In this document: one piece after another, positions 16,130 through 23,908 of the stretch
How the letters are laid out: every line of letters begins with the position of its first letter
How positions within the stretch are numbered: the stretch's first letter is position 1
Assembly (NCBI RefSeq): GCF_049116215.1
Contig: NZ_JAGDZB010000002.1
Coordinates: forward strand, 531,578-595,577
Length of the DNA stretch: 64,000 bases
Origin: Shimia sp049116215
GTDB lineage: Bacteria > Pseudomonadota > Alphaproteobacteria > Rhodobacterales > Rhodobacteraceae
Reading direction: 5' to 3'
Notes under the pieces: generated by a model
The model's input: only the letters and a program-made list of their open reading frames with translations
The model's database searches: none
What the model was told of the DNA's origin: nothing
Program-made: the position numbers and the translations under genes

Positions 16130-16813
16130 ATGCAGTTTCAAAGATACGGCGTATACTACACTCCGCACCCTGGCGCACTGGCGGATTTCGGAAAGTCTTG
16201 GCTGGGCTGGGATCCTGTGTCGGGTAAAACCGTTGCCCATCCCGAGATCGACGGCCTGCCGCGTTTGATCGCAGAAATTACCGCAACGCCGCGCAAATAC
16301 GGACTTCACGGTACGATAAAGCCGCCGTTTGTTTTGGCAGACGGCACCGATGTCGACGGGCTGGCGGCGCAACTTGACACCTTGTGTGCCACCCTGACGC
16401 CGATCACTTTGGAAGGTCTGGTTCTGGCTCGCCTCGGGGGCTTCATCGCCCTGAAAATCGACGGCGACCAAGCCCCTTTGGCCGACCTGGCTGGCGCTGT
16501 GGTCCGTGAGCTGGACGCCTTTCGTGCCCCACCGACTGACGCCGAACTTATGCGGCGACGCAAAGCCAACTTGTCCGCGAGACAAGACGCGCTGCTCACG
16601 CAATGGGGATACCCTTATGTGATGGAGGAATTCCGCTTTCACATCACTTTGTCCGGCCGCCTTGGGCGTGATGTTGAAGCCACGATGGAAGCGCTTGCCC
16701 CCCATATCACGCCGCTGCTGCCGCGTCCTTTTGAGGTCGATAGCCTGACACTGGTTGGCGAGGACCTGGATGGGAAGTTTCACGAGATCCATCGTCAAGC
16801 TCTCACGGGCTGA
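16130..16813 (+). CDS. DUF1045 phosphonate-locus protein, 2H-phosphoesterase-like
   Basis: ATG at 16130 with GAGGCACC upstream gives 227 residues. The protein belongs to the phosphonate-operon DUF1045 family. It carries two H-x-T motifs, H60-G-T62 and H171-I-T173, spaced as in the 2H phosphoesterase (LigT-like) superfamily, which opens cyclic phosphodiesters. Because no phnP is visible in this locus, a plausible role is hydrolysis of 5-phosphoribosyl 1,2-cyclic phosphate, the product of C-P lyase; this is inference. The gene is divergent from phnM and its end overlaps phnN by 19 bases tail to tail. Confidence 0.85.
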   Translation: MQFQRYGVYYTPHPGALADFGKSWLGWDPVSGKTVAHPEIDGLPRLIAEITATPRKYGLHGTIKPPFVLADGTDVDGLAAQLDTLCATLTPITLEGLVLARLGGFIALKIDGDQAPLADLAGAVVRELDAFRAPPTDAELMRRRKANLSARQDALLTQWGYPYVMEEFRFHITLSGRLGRDVEATMEALAPHITPLLPRPFEVDSLTLVGEDLDGKFHEIHRQALTG

Positions 16814-17331
16814 AGCGCTGCCAAAGCGTGCTGCACGGTTTCACCCAACGGTCCGTCATTGTAAATTTCGATCACGTCATGCCCTTGCGGACGCAGGCTG
16901 CCTGCACGCTCCAAGCGCGACACGATCTCCGCCGATGTTTCCCGGCCGCGTGCTGCCAAACGCGCGGCCAAGGTTTCGGTTTTGGCCCTAAGAGACAAGA
17001 CCGCAAAGTCATCAAAAGCCGTGCGCGCCTGATCCAGAATGCCACGTGACAGGTTGACCAGAACAATAGAGGCGTCCGGCGAGGCCACAGCGGCGCGCGG
17101 CACGCCGTACCGCAGACCATGCGCCGCCCACCACAATTGAAACTGGTCCTGCGCAATGTGATCATCAAATTCGTCTTCAGTGGCACTGATTGACCTTTCA
17201 CCGCCAGCACCAGCCGGACGGGTGACCACCCGCCTCACCAGCTGGATGTCTTTGCGCAGCGCAGCCATGGCCTCCATCACAGAGTCCTTTCCAACACCAG
17301 AGGGACCAACAACGCCAATCACCTTTGCCAT
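16795..17331 (-). CDS. phnN: Ribose 1,5-bisphosphate phosphokinase
   Basis: A 178-residue P-loop kinase with Walker A GPSGVGKDS at residues 9-17 and the guanylate-kinase-like RRVVTRPA segment near 35. PhnN converts ribose 1,5-bisphosphate to PRPP at the end of the C-P lyase pathway. The ATG at 17331 overlaps the phnL stop (TGATG), so the genes are translationally coupled. Slightly shorter than E. coli PhnN but complete. Confidence 0.92.
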   Translation of the reverse strand: MAKVIGVVGPSGVGKDSVMEAMAALRKDIQLVRRVVTRPAGAGGERSISATEDEFDDHIAQDQFQLWWAAHGLRYGVPRAAVASPDASIVLVNLSRGILDQARTAFDDFAVLSLRAKTETLAARLAARGRETSAEIVSRLERAGSLRPQGHDVIEIYNDGPLGETVQHALAALQPVRA

Positions 17332-18014
17332 CACGCCGCCATCCCCGGTGTGAACACAGACACATCGATTTCACGGTCACAAACCCGCTCCCGCGCCGCC
17401 TCATCGTGGAAAATCCCCACAATGGCAGCACCGCGTGCCTTTACCTCTTCAATTAGGCTCAGCACGGTCTCGCGATTAGCTGCATCCAAACTGGCGGTTG
17501 GCTCGTCCAACAGCATTGCCGGATAACTATGCGCAAAGCCGCGCGCGATGTTCACCCGTTGCTGTTCACCGCCAGAGAAGGAAGTTGGGGACAAAGACCA
17601 CAACCGCTCTGGAATGTTGAGCCGCGCCAACAGGTCTCGCGCCCGATCCCGGGCCGCTTCAGTCTCAACGCCAACCGCCAACAGCGGTTCGGCCACCACG
17701 TCCAAGGTCGGCACCCTTGGCACGACGCGCAAGAACTGGCTCACATAGCCGAGCACCTCGCGCCGCAGCGCCAAAATCTCGCGCGGCTCTGCTGTGACCA
17801 CATCCACACCGTCTACCAAAATGGAGCCACCAGCGGCGAGGTAGTTGCCGTAAATCATCCGCATCAAGGTGGATTTCCCTGCGCCCGAAGCCCCCGTCAG
17901 AGCCACACATTCGCCACGTGCCACCGAAAGCTCGGCTGCGTCCATCACCGGAATAACAACTCCGCCCTGATTGTGCAGAGTGAAGGTCTTGCTCAGATTT
18001 TTGATCTCAATCAT
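17331..18014 (-). CDS. phnL: C-P lyase ABC-type subunit PhnL
   Basis: A 227-residue ATPase with Walker A TGASGAGKST near residue 40, FSGGEQQRVNIARG signature near 146, and LLDEPTASLD near 170. PhnL is one of two ABC-like subunits of the C-P lyase machinery, needed with PhnG, H, I and M for making the ribosyl phosphonate triphosphate; it is not a transporter ATPase. It follows phnK by 27 bases. Confidence 0.93.
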   Translation of the reverse strand: MIEIKNLSKTFTLHNQGGVVIPVMDAAELSVARGECVALTGASGAGKSTLMRMIYGNYLAAGGSILVDGVDVVTAEPREILALRREVLGYVSQFLRVVPRVPTLDVVAEPLLAVGVETEAARDRARDLLARLNIPERLWSLSPTSFSGGEQQRVNIARGFAHSYPAMLLDEPTASLDAANRETVLSLIEEVKARGAAIVGIFHDEAARERVCDREIDVSVFTPGMAA

Positions 18015-18041
18015 CAGTTTGTCTTTCTCAAAACCTAAGGG

Positions 18042-18812
18042 TCATACTTGTAGAACCGAGCTGACCAGTAGCTGCGTATAAGCATGTTGTGGGTCGTCCA
18101 GGACCTGATCGGTCAAGCCGGTTTCCACCACATGACCGTCTTTCATCACCATCAAGCGATCGGCCAGAAGCCGAACCACGGCGAGGTCATGGGTCACAAT
18201 GATCGCGCTCAACCCCATCTCGCGCACCAACCCGCGCAGCAGATCCAAAAGCCGCGCTTGCACGGAGACGTCCAAACCTCCTGTGGGTTCATCCATGAAC
18301 ACCAGCCGCGGACCAGTCACCAGATTGCGCGCAATCTGCAATCGCTGCTGCATACCGCCGGAAAACTGCGTTGGCCGGTCATCCACACGGATCTCGCTGA
18401 TCTCCACACGGCCAAGCCAATCCACAGCCTCTTCGCGGATGTTGCCATAGTGACGCGCGCCCACTGCCATCAGTCGCTCGCCCACGTTACCGCCTGCACT
18501 CACATTCATGCGCAGCCCGTCCCGGGCGTGCTGATGCACAAAGGCCCAGTCCGTGCGGCTCAGCATCCGGCGCTCCGGTTCACTCATCGTGACTGTGTCA
18601 CGCATGGCGCCATCGCGCATTTCAAACAGAACCTCGCCAGTATCTGGATCAAGATGCCCGGCGAGGCAGTTGAGCAGAGTCGACTTGCCTGACCCACTCT
18701 CCCCAACAATTCCCATGACCTCTCCTGGGTAGAGATCAAAATTCACGTCCTTGCAGCCAATGCGATGGCCGTAGAACTTGCTGATATTCTCAACTTTAAG
18801 AAGCGGCGTCAT
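18042..18812 (-). CDS. phnK: C-P lyase ABC-type subunit PhnK
   Basis: The ATG at 18812 overlaps the phnJ stop (ATGA) and gives 256 residues. Walker A GESGSGKST near residue 38, signature FSGGMQQRLQIAR near 154, Walker B LVFMDEPTGGLD near 173. PhnK docks on PhnJ in the C-P lyase complex and drives its cycle with ATP. Order phnJ-phnK-phnL is the standard one. Confidence 0.94.
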   Translation of the reverse strand: MTPLLKVENISKFYGHRIGCKDVNFDLYPGEVMGIVGESGSGKSTLLNCLAGHLDPDTGEVLFEMRDGAMRDTVTMSEPERRMLSRTDWAFVHQHARDGLRMNVSAGGNVGERLMAVGARHYGNIREEAVDWLGRVEISEIRVDDRPTQFSGGMQQRLQIARNLVTGPRLVFMDEPTGGLDVSVQARLLDLLRGLVREMGLSAIIVTHDLAVVRLLADRLMVMKDGHVVETGLTDQVLDDPQHAYTQLLVSSVLQV

Positions 18813-19690
18813 GCGGCTGTCTCCTTCAGCGCAGCACTTGCGGCTGCGGCTTGCGCGCCGACGTGGCCGGCCTTTCGGCGGCTGGCGCAATAATCTGTGT
18901 CCGAGCACACAAACATCCGGTTGCCCGCGTCATCCATGATGACCTCATCCAAATAGCTGTCTGTGGCACCGCACATGTCACAAGTATGGTCAGCCTTGCT
19001 GGCCTCAAACGGGAAGTCCTCAAAATCGAGGCTCACCACTTGGCAATAAGGCGGCAGCGCGTAGATCCGCTGCTCCCGGCCAGCGCCAAACAACTGGATC
19101 GCGGCCATTTCCATCTTTGGGTTGTCAAACTTCGGGATTGGGCTTGGGTCCATCACGTACCGGCCTTCGACCTTCACCGGATAGGCGTAAGACGTGGCAA
19201 TGGCGCCGTGCTTGGCGATGTCCTCATAGAGCTTCACATGCATGAGGCCATATTCCTCAAGGCTGTGCATCTTCCGGGTTTCAATCTCCGAAGGCTCCAA
19301 AAACCGCAGCGGCTCTGGAATTGGCACCTGATAGACAAGGATTTGATCCTCACGCAGGTCTTCCTCCGGAATGCGGTGGCGGGTCTGAATGACGCTCGCT
19401 TGCGCCGTTTCTTCGGTGGTGTCCACACCGGCAGTTTTCTCAAAAAACTTGCGGATCGAGACCGCGTTTGTGGTGTCATCCGCGCCTTGGTCGATGACCT
19501 TCAGCGTGTCGTCCGGCGTCAGCGTTGCCGCAGACACCTGAACCCCGCCGGTGCCCCAGCCATAGGGCATCGGCATTTCCCGGCTCGCAAACGGCACTTG
19601 ATAGCCCGGAATGGCGAGTCCTTTGAGGATCGCGCGCCGGATCATGCGCTTGGTCTGTTCATCCAGATAAGCAAAGTTATAGTCAGACAT
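18809..19690 (-). CDS. phnJ: Carbon-phosphorus lyase catalytic subunit (radical SAM)
   Basis: ATG at 19690 opens a 293-residue protein. It has the unusual PhnJ iron-sulfur motif C237-x2-C240-x21-C262-x5-C268 near the C terminus, matching the four-Cys region of E. coli PhnJ; the 4Fe-4S cluster and SAM create the radical that cleaves the C-P bond to release methane or another alkane plus the cyclic phosphate. N-terminal YAYLDEQTKRMIRRAILK-like start is conserved (here FAYLDEQTKRMIRRAILKG). The gene follows phnI after a 567-base gap holding two opposite-strand ORFs, which is unusual. Confidence 0.96.
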   Translation of the reverse strand: MSDYNFAYLDEQTKRMIRRAILKGLAIPGYQVPFASREMPMPYGWGTGGVQVSAATLTPDDTLKVIDQGADDTTNAVSIRKFFEKTAGVDTTEETAQASVIQTRHRIPEEDLREDQILVYQVPIPEPLRFLEPSEIETRKMHSLEEYGLMHVKLYEDIAKHGAIATSYAYPVKVEGRYVMDPSPIPKFDNPKMEMAAIQLFGAGREQRIYALPPYCQVVSLDFEDFPFEASKADHTCDMCGATDSYLDEVIMDDAGNRMFVCSDTDYCASRRKAGHVGAQAAAASAALKETAA

Positions 19691-19736
19691 GACGCGCCCC
19701 TTCCGGCGTTGGCATTTGAATGACGAAAGATGGGAT

Positions 19737-19910
19737 ATGAGCGAAGACTCTTTTGTAACCCTCGCCTCGATTGTGTTTGGTGCAGTACTCGTCGGCGGTG
19801 TGTTGTGGCTCTCGCTGCGCAATCCAAGCAGTAAGCGCAAGCACCCGGTGCAAAAGCGCATTGATGCGCGCCGTAACAATGACCGGAACGTGCCGCCGGA
19901 CACCTTCTGA
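19737..19910 (+). CDS. Small single-span membrane protein antisense within the phn operon (hypothetical A)
   Basis: A 57-residue ORF on the strand opposite to phnI and phnJ, starting 46 bases from the phnJ start. It has an acidic N terminus, one strong membrane helix (ASIVFGAVLVGGVLWLSL, residues ~9-26) and a basic hydrophilic tail (SSKRKH, then DARRNN). The ribosome site is weak (GATGGGAT). I do not recognise a family. Together with the next ORF it fills an otherwise unexplained gap in a normally compact operon. Confidence 0.45.
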   Translation: MSEDSFVTLASIVFGAVLVGGVLWLSLRNPSSKRKHPVQKRIDARRNNDRNVPPDTF

Positions 19911-20045
19911 ACCGCCGGCGCAAATTACTGACCAAAAGCTTGCATTTGAAACAGTTTTGCACCCGCCTCGAGCTACGCCGTGATTGACGCCACCAAGGCC
20001 TTTGTAGAACCATACAACTTTCTGAAGTTGGCTTGGGAGAGGCTC

Positions 20046-20255
20046 ATGTTGGGCGAAGTCATTACAATCCTGCTGTTCACCGCAATGGTCTGGGGCGCAG
20101 TCAAACTGTCCAACCGCCCGCCAAAATCGGGCATACCGGCACGCGCCAAACCCAACTCGGACACAGTCGAGCGCTCCAATTTGGGACAGATGGCCGCCTT
20201 TGACGTAGAAGTTCGCGCCGACAACAGCGGGGGTTCTAGCGGGGGCATGGACTAG
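20046..20255 (+). CDS. Small single-span membrane protein antisense within the phn operon (hypothetical B)
   Basis: ATG at 20046 has a good Shine-Dalgarno (GGGAGAGG) and gives 69 residues. A membrane helix near residues 4-18 (VITILLFTAMVWGAV) is followed by a hydrophilic tail ending in a Gly/Ser-rich stretch. Third codon positions are mostly G or C, as in real genes here. The stop lies 2 bases from the end of convergent phnI, as expected for a true gene. No family recognised. An in-frame GTG at 19980 has no ribosome site and is rejected as the start. Confidence 0.5.
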   Translation: MLGEVITILLFTAMVWGAVKLSNRPPKSGIPARAKPNSDTVERSNLGQMAAFDVEVRADNSGGSSGGMD

Positions 20256-20257
20256 GC

Positions 20258-21352
20258 TCATTCCGCTGCCTCCTGCACCGGCGCCACGTTTTCCATCGCT
20301 TCACGCCGCAGCTTGCGGATCAGTTCCAGTTCAGATTGGAAGTCCACGTAGTGTGGCAGTTTGATGTGCTCCAAAAAGCCCGTCGCCTGAATGTTGTCGG
20401 AATGATAAAGGACAAACTCCTCGTCCTGTGCCGGTGCACCAAGATTGTCTTCACCCAACTCTTCCCAACGCAACGCGCGGTCCACTAGAGCCATGGAGAT
20501 TGCTTTGCGCTCGGATTGCCCAAAGACCAAGCCATAGCCGCGCGTGAACTGGGGGGGCTCAGTTTTGCTGCCCTGAAACTGGTTCACCGTCTCACATTCG
20601 GTCAGCTCGATCTCGCCAACCTCAATGGCAAACCCCAGTTCAGGAATCTCCATCTCGACAGGGATCTTGCCGATACGCAACTCGCCCACAAAAGCGTGGT
20701 TGCGCGCATATCCACGTTGCGTGGAATAGGCCATCGACAGCACAAAGCCCTCATCGCCGCGTGTCAGCGCTTGCAGCCGCAGCGGGCGATTGGCAGGTAA
20801 TTCAAGCGGCTCGCGTGTCAAATCCCCAGGGACGTCTTCCGAGTCCACTTCCGTCTGAATCAGCCCCTCTTTGTTGAGAAACTCGGTGATATGCGGCGTC
20901 GGCTCTGCGCGTGCTTCACCGCGCTCAACCGCGGGAGCCTCGCCTTCAGCGGCCAGCGCAAAATCCAGCAAACGGTGGGTGTAGTCAAACGTTGGCCCCA
21001 AAACTTGCCCGCCCGGCGCGTCTTTGAAGGTCGCCGAAATCCGACGATCACAGGCCATGTCAGCGGTTTCAACCGGCGCAGATGCCCCAAACCGCGGCAA
21101 GGTGGTGCGATAGGCGCGGATCAAGAAAATCGCCTCGATCATATCGCCCCGCGCCTGCTTGATTGCGAGCGCCGCCAGATCCGGATCATAGAGCGATCCC
21201 TCGGCCATCACCCGGTTCACCGCAAGGCTCAGCTGTTCGCGGATCTGTGCAACGGACAGTTCCGCGACATTCAGATCTCCACGGCGTTCTTCGGCCAGCC
21301 ACGCATGCGCATTGTCAATCGCGCGCTCGCCGCCTTTCACTGCAACATACAT
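20258..21352 (-). CDS. phnI: C-P lyase subunit PhnI
   Basis: A 364-residue protein beginning MYVAVKGGERAIDNAH, the highly conserved PhnI N terminus, with later blocks RGYARNHAFVGELR and TRGYGLVFGQSERKAISMALVDRAL that are also typical. PhnI is the nucleosidase-type subunit that attaches the phosphonate to the ribose of a purine nucleoside triphosphate, within the PhnGHIJ core. Its start overlaps phnH by one base. Length matches the family. Confidence 0.95.
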   Translation of the reverse strand: MYVAVKGGERAIDNAHAWLAEERRGDLNVAELSVAQIREQLSLAVNRVMAEGSLYDPDLAALAIKQARGDMIEAIFLIRAYRTTLPRFGASAPVETADMACDRRISATFKDAPGGQVLGPTFDYTHRLLDFALAAEGEAPAVERGEARAEPTPHITEFLNKEGLIQTEVDSEDVPGDLTREPLELPANRPLRLQALTRGDEGFVLSMAYSTQRGYARNHAFVGELRIGKIPVEMEIPELGFAIEVGEIELTECETVNQFQGSKTEPPQFTRGYGLVFGQSERKAISMALVDRALRWEELGEDNLGAPAQDEEFVLYHSDNIQATGFLEHIKLPHYVDFQSELELIRKLRREAMENVAPVQEAAE

Positions 21353-21921
21353 CAGGCTGCCTCCACTTTTGTTGTTCTCGGCAGCGCAGATACCTGATCT
21401 CCGCTGGCAAAGAAGAAATCGAGCCCCAGTGGGAAGAGCAGCGCATTCATCTGAAACGCTTCTGTCTCAGGCAAAGCCATCACGGCGGTTTCCTTGATGC
21501 CAGGTCCGCGCAAATTTGCGCCCGCGGCCCCAAGTGTCTCGCGCTCCACAATCAATGTCGCTGAACGATCCGGATATTCCGGTGTGCCAATCGCAAAGCG
21601 GTTGAGCGGCGCAAGAGCGTCCCAGTCGCCAACCGCAAACATCGCATGTGTGGCCCCTACGATGGGCGCCCCAATGTGGAAAGCGACCCAGTCTCGCACT
21701 TCCTGGCAATCCCAGTCGCCAGCCAAATGCAGCGGTGTGTCTGGATCACACAGCGTCAGGATCAACGTCCCAGCGGCCGCCGACATCGGTGCAGGCGGCT
21801 CAGCGCCTTCCATGGTTTCGATCGTGCCTGGCCGTGCCATCACATTCATCGCTGCGCGAAACGCATGCGCGGCATCCACCGGCGCATTGGCAAATCCGCC
21901 TTTCAGAACATCTGCCTTCAT
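21352..21921 (-). CDS. phnH: C-P lyase subunit PhnH
   Basis: A 189-residue PhnH with the conserved start pattern of a short linker then AFRAAMNVMARPG near residue 21 and a C-terminal FPLGLDFFFASGDQVSALPRTT. PhnH is a structural dimer in the C-P lyase core. Overlaps phnG by one base at its start and phnI by one base at its end. Confidence 0.94.
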   Translation of the reverse strand: MKADVLKGGFANAPVDAAHAFRAAMNVMARPGTIETMEGAEPPAPMSAAAGTLILTLCDPDTPLHLAGDWDCQEVRDWVAFHIGAPIVGATHAMFAVGDWDALAPLNRFAIGTPEYPDRSATLIVERETLGAAGANLRGPGIKETAVMALPETEAFQMNALLFPLGLDFFFASGDQVSALPRTTKVEAA

Positions 21922-22364
21922 CAGTCCTCTCCCCGCACCATGGTGAAGAAATCCACCTTAGTGGCCGCAGCCTTCTCCGCACGCGCGGTTTTGACTTCCG
22001 CCATCTCTGCGCCCAACGGCTCTAGAACAGCGGCTTCCACTGCCGCCGCTTCCGGCCCCTGCATCAACGCATCCACCAGCGCGGCAATCTCTGCCTTCTG
22101 CTTGTCACGCCCCTGCACATAGCCGTGCCCCACCTCGCCACTCTCTAGCTGCAAGGCACAGCGCGTCAGCGTCATCTCGCCAAGATTGAATGGCGCGCCA
22201 GTGCCTCCAAGGCGCCCGCGCACCATGCTCGCGCCAATTTCTGGCGCGCGTAGCCAGTGGAACTTCGGGGCAGCGCCATATGCCTGCCAAAGCGCGCTCA
22301 GTCGATCTGCGGGCGCTTTGGCGAGCAGCGACATCCAGGCGCGTCTGTTATTTTCTGCGGTCAT
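21921..22364 (-). CDS. phnG: C-P lyase subunit PhnG
   Basis: A 147-residue protein with the PhnG pattern: RRAWMSLLAKAP at the start, FNLGEMTLTRCALQL and GHGYVQGRDKQKAEIAALVDAL in the middle. It partners PhnI in the core complex. It is the first gene of the phnGHIJKLN unit, divergent from phnF; a TAGAC element touches its start codon, so PhnF repression is likely. Confidence 0.94.
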   Translation of the reverse strand: MTAENNRRAWMSLLAKAPADRLSALWQAYGAAPKFHWLRAPEIGASMVRGRLGGTGAPFNLGEMTLTRCALQLESGEVGHGYVQGRDKQKAEIAALVDALMQGPEAAAVEAAVLEPLGAEMAEVKTARAEKAAATKVDFFTMVRGED

Positions 22365-22365
22365 C

Positions 22366-22411
22366 TAGACACCTTGTGAATTTGTCTACCTTACTATACA
22401 ACTAGACAAAT
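22366..22411. promoter_or_regulatory. Repeated GTCTA/TAGAC elements, candidate PhnF operators
   Basis: In the 124-base divergent phnG/phnF region there is a 9-bp perfect inverted repeat, ATTTGTCTA (22380-22388) and TAGACAAAT (22403-22411), plus another TAGAC at 22366-22370 next to the phnG start. HutC-type GntR regulators such as PhnF bind repeats of this sort, so these are likely operator sites. Confidence 0.6.
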
Positions 22412-22488
22412 CCTAGCCGTGCGATGCGAGTCGCGCAATCCTGAGGCCCATGAAATTTTCATGACACTGTGCAGACCCTGACCACCCC

Positions 22489-23205
22489 ATGACCACCAAA
22501 CGCACCCCAATCTGGCAATCGATTGCCTCTTCTCTGACGGAAGACATCACCGAAGGCCGCTACGCCCCCGGAGAAAAACTACCTACCGAAGCAGAACTTT
22601 CGGCGCGATTTGGCGTCAACCGCCACACCGTGCGGCACGCGATAAAATCGATGTCCGAAAATGGCTTGGTGCATGCGCGGCGTGGCGCTGGCGTCTTTGT
22701 GGCGCAAGTGCCCACGGACTATGCCATTGGCAAACGCGTCCGCTTCCACCGCAATCTTGAGCAAGCGGGGCGACTGCCCGGCAAGGAGGTCCTGCACCTG
22801 GAAACCCGCGCGGCTGATACATCGGAAAAAGAAGCGTTGCAGCTCTCAGACAATGCCCGCGTGCATGTCTATGACGGACTTTCGCTTGCGGACGACCAAC
22901 CCATCGCCGTGTTCCGCAGCGTCTTCCCTGCCGCGCGCTTTCCGATGCTCACAGACCAATTGGCAGACCTGCAGTCGGTCACAGCAGCCCTCAAAGCCAA
23001 CAGTGTGCCGGATTACACCCGCGCTTGGACACGTCTCACGGCCAAGCGCGCAACCGCGACACAGGCACTCCACCTGCGCCTGAACGAGGGTGATCCGATC
23101 TTGCGGTCTATCGGCGTCAACGTGGATGCCAATCAGTCTCCAATCGAGTTCGGCACCACATGGTTCGCCGGTGACCGGGTCACACTTACCTTGTCAGAGT
23201 CCTGA
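22489..23205 (+). CDS. phnF: Phosphonate operon regulator PhnF (GntR/HutC family)
   Basis: A 238-residue regulator with a GntR winged helix at the N terminus (GEKLPTEAELSARFGVNRHTVRHAIKSM split over residues ~28-55) and a C-terminal UTRA ligand domain. It is divergent from phnG. Expected to repress the phn genes until a phosphonate or a phosphate-starvation signal is present. The end lies 7 bases from the convergent acyltransferase gene. Confidence 0.92.
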   Translation: MTTKRTPIWQSIASSLTEDITEGRYAPGEKLPTEAELSARFGVNRHTVRHAIKSMSENGLVHARRGAGVFVAQVPTDYAIGKRVRFHRNLEQAGRLPGKEVLHLETRAADTSEKEALQLSDNARVHVYDGLSLADDQPIAVFRSVFPAARFPMLTDQLADLQSVTAALKANSVPDYTRAWTRLTAKRATATQALHLRLNEGDPILRSIGVNVDANQSPIEFGTTWFAGDRVTLTLSES

Positions 23206-23212
23206 GCCACCC

Positions 23213-23830
23213 TCAGGACTCATATTTTTCTAGGAAGGCTTCTGCCTTCAACGCGCGGAAATCGGCAAGCGCCGCGCGCAGTCGCGCATACTCCCAATCC
23301 CACCACGCCAGATCAAGCAGACGGTCTGCAACGGGCTCACTGAACCGCCGCCGCATAGGCGTGGCCGGCATGCCCGCCACAATCATGTAGGGCGGCACAT
23401 CTTTGGTCACCACGGCCCCGCTGGCCACGATGCAACCATGCCCCAGCGTGACCTCTGGTTTGATCATAGCGCCATGCCCAATCCAGGTGTCATGCCCAAT
23501 TTTGGCAACCCGGCTGCGGCGATGCGCAAAAAACGCCTCATCCGGCTCTGCATCGTCAAAATAGTCGTCAGACCGATAGAGAAAGTGGTGCAAAGAGGCG
23601 TTTTCCATCGGATGGTCTGTCGCCCCAATCCGACTAAAGGCAGCAATGTTGGCAAATTTGCCGATCTGGGCATTGGCCACCTCAGCCATCCGGTCACAGT
23701 AGGAGTAATCATCAAAATGTGCAGAGATAATCCGGCTGCTCCGCCCGATCTCCACATAGCGTCCAAAGGTAGCGTCATGCAGAATACAATTGTCATGGAT
23801 CAGCGGTGTGTCGGCTGAGAGTTTGGGCAT
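23213..23830 (-). CDS. Phosphonate-locus hexapeptide acyltransferase
   Basis: A 205-residue left-handed beta-helix (hexapeptide repeat) transferase of the group found in C-P lyase loci. Repeats are visible at IGRSSRIISAH, VANAQIGKFANIAAFSRIG and IGHDTWIGHGAMIKPEVTLGHG; the CAT/NodL-type active-site His lies in this last part. It probably acetylates an aminoalkylphosphonate, as PhnO does with a different fold, but this is inferred. It is 78 bases after the second phnE gene on the same strand. Confidence 0.85.
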   Translation of the reverse strand: MPKLSADTPLIHDNCILHDATFGRYVEIGRSSRIISAHFDDYSYCDRMAEVANAQIGKFANIAAFSRIGATDHPMENASLHHFLYRSDDYFDDAEPDEAFFAHRRSRVAKIGHDTWIGHGAMIKPEVTLGHGCIVASGAVVTKDVPPYMIVAGMPATPMRRRFSEPVADRLLDLAWWDWEYARLRAALADFRALKAEAFLEKYES

Positions 23831-23908
23831 TTTTTTGGCTCCCGTTCGAATTGATTTTGGACATCCGGCGGCGGCGATCCCGCAAAAACTACCGCCGGAC
23901 GCGCCCCT

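Noticed and set aside
19683..20261. 192-codon minus-strand ORF filling the phnI-phnJ gap
   Set aside because: It would overlap phnJ's start, has no recognisable features, and its coding character is worse than that of the two plus-strand small ORFs.
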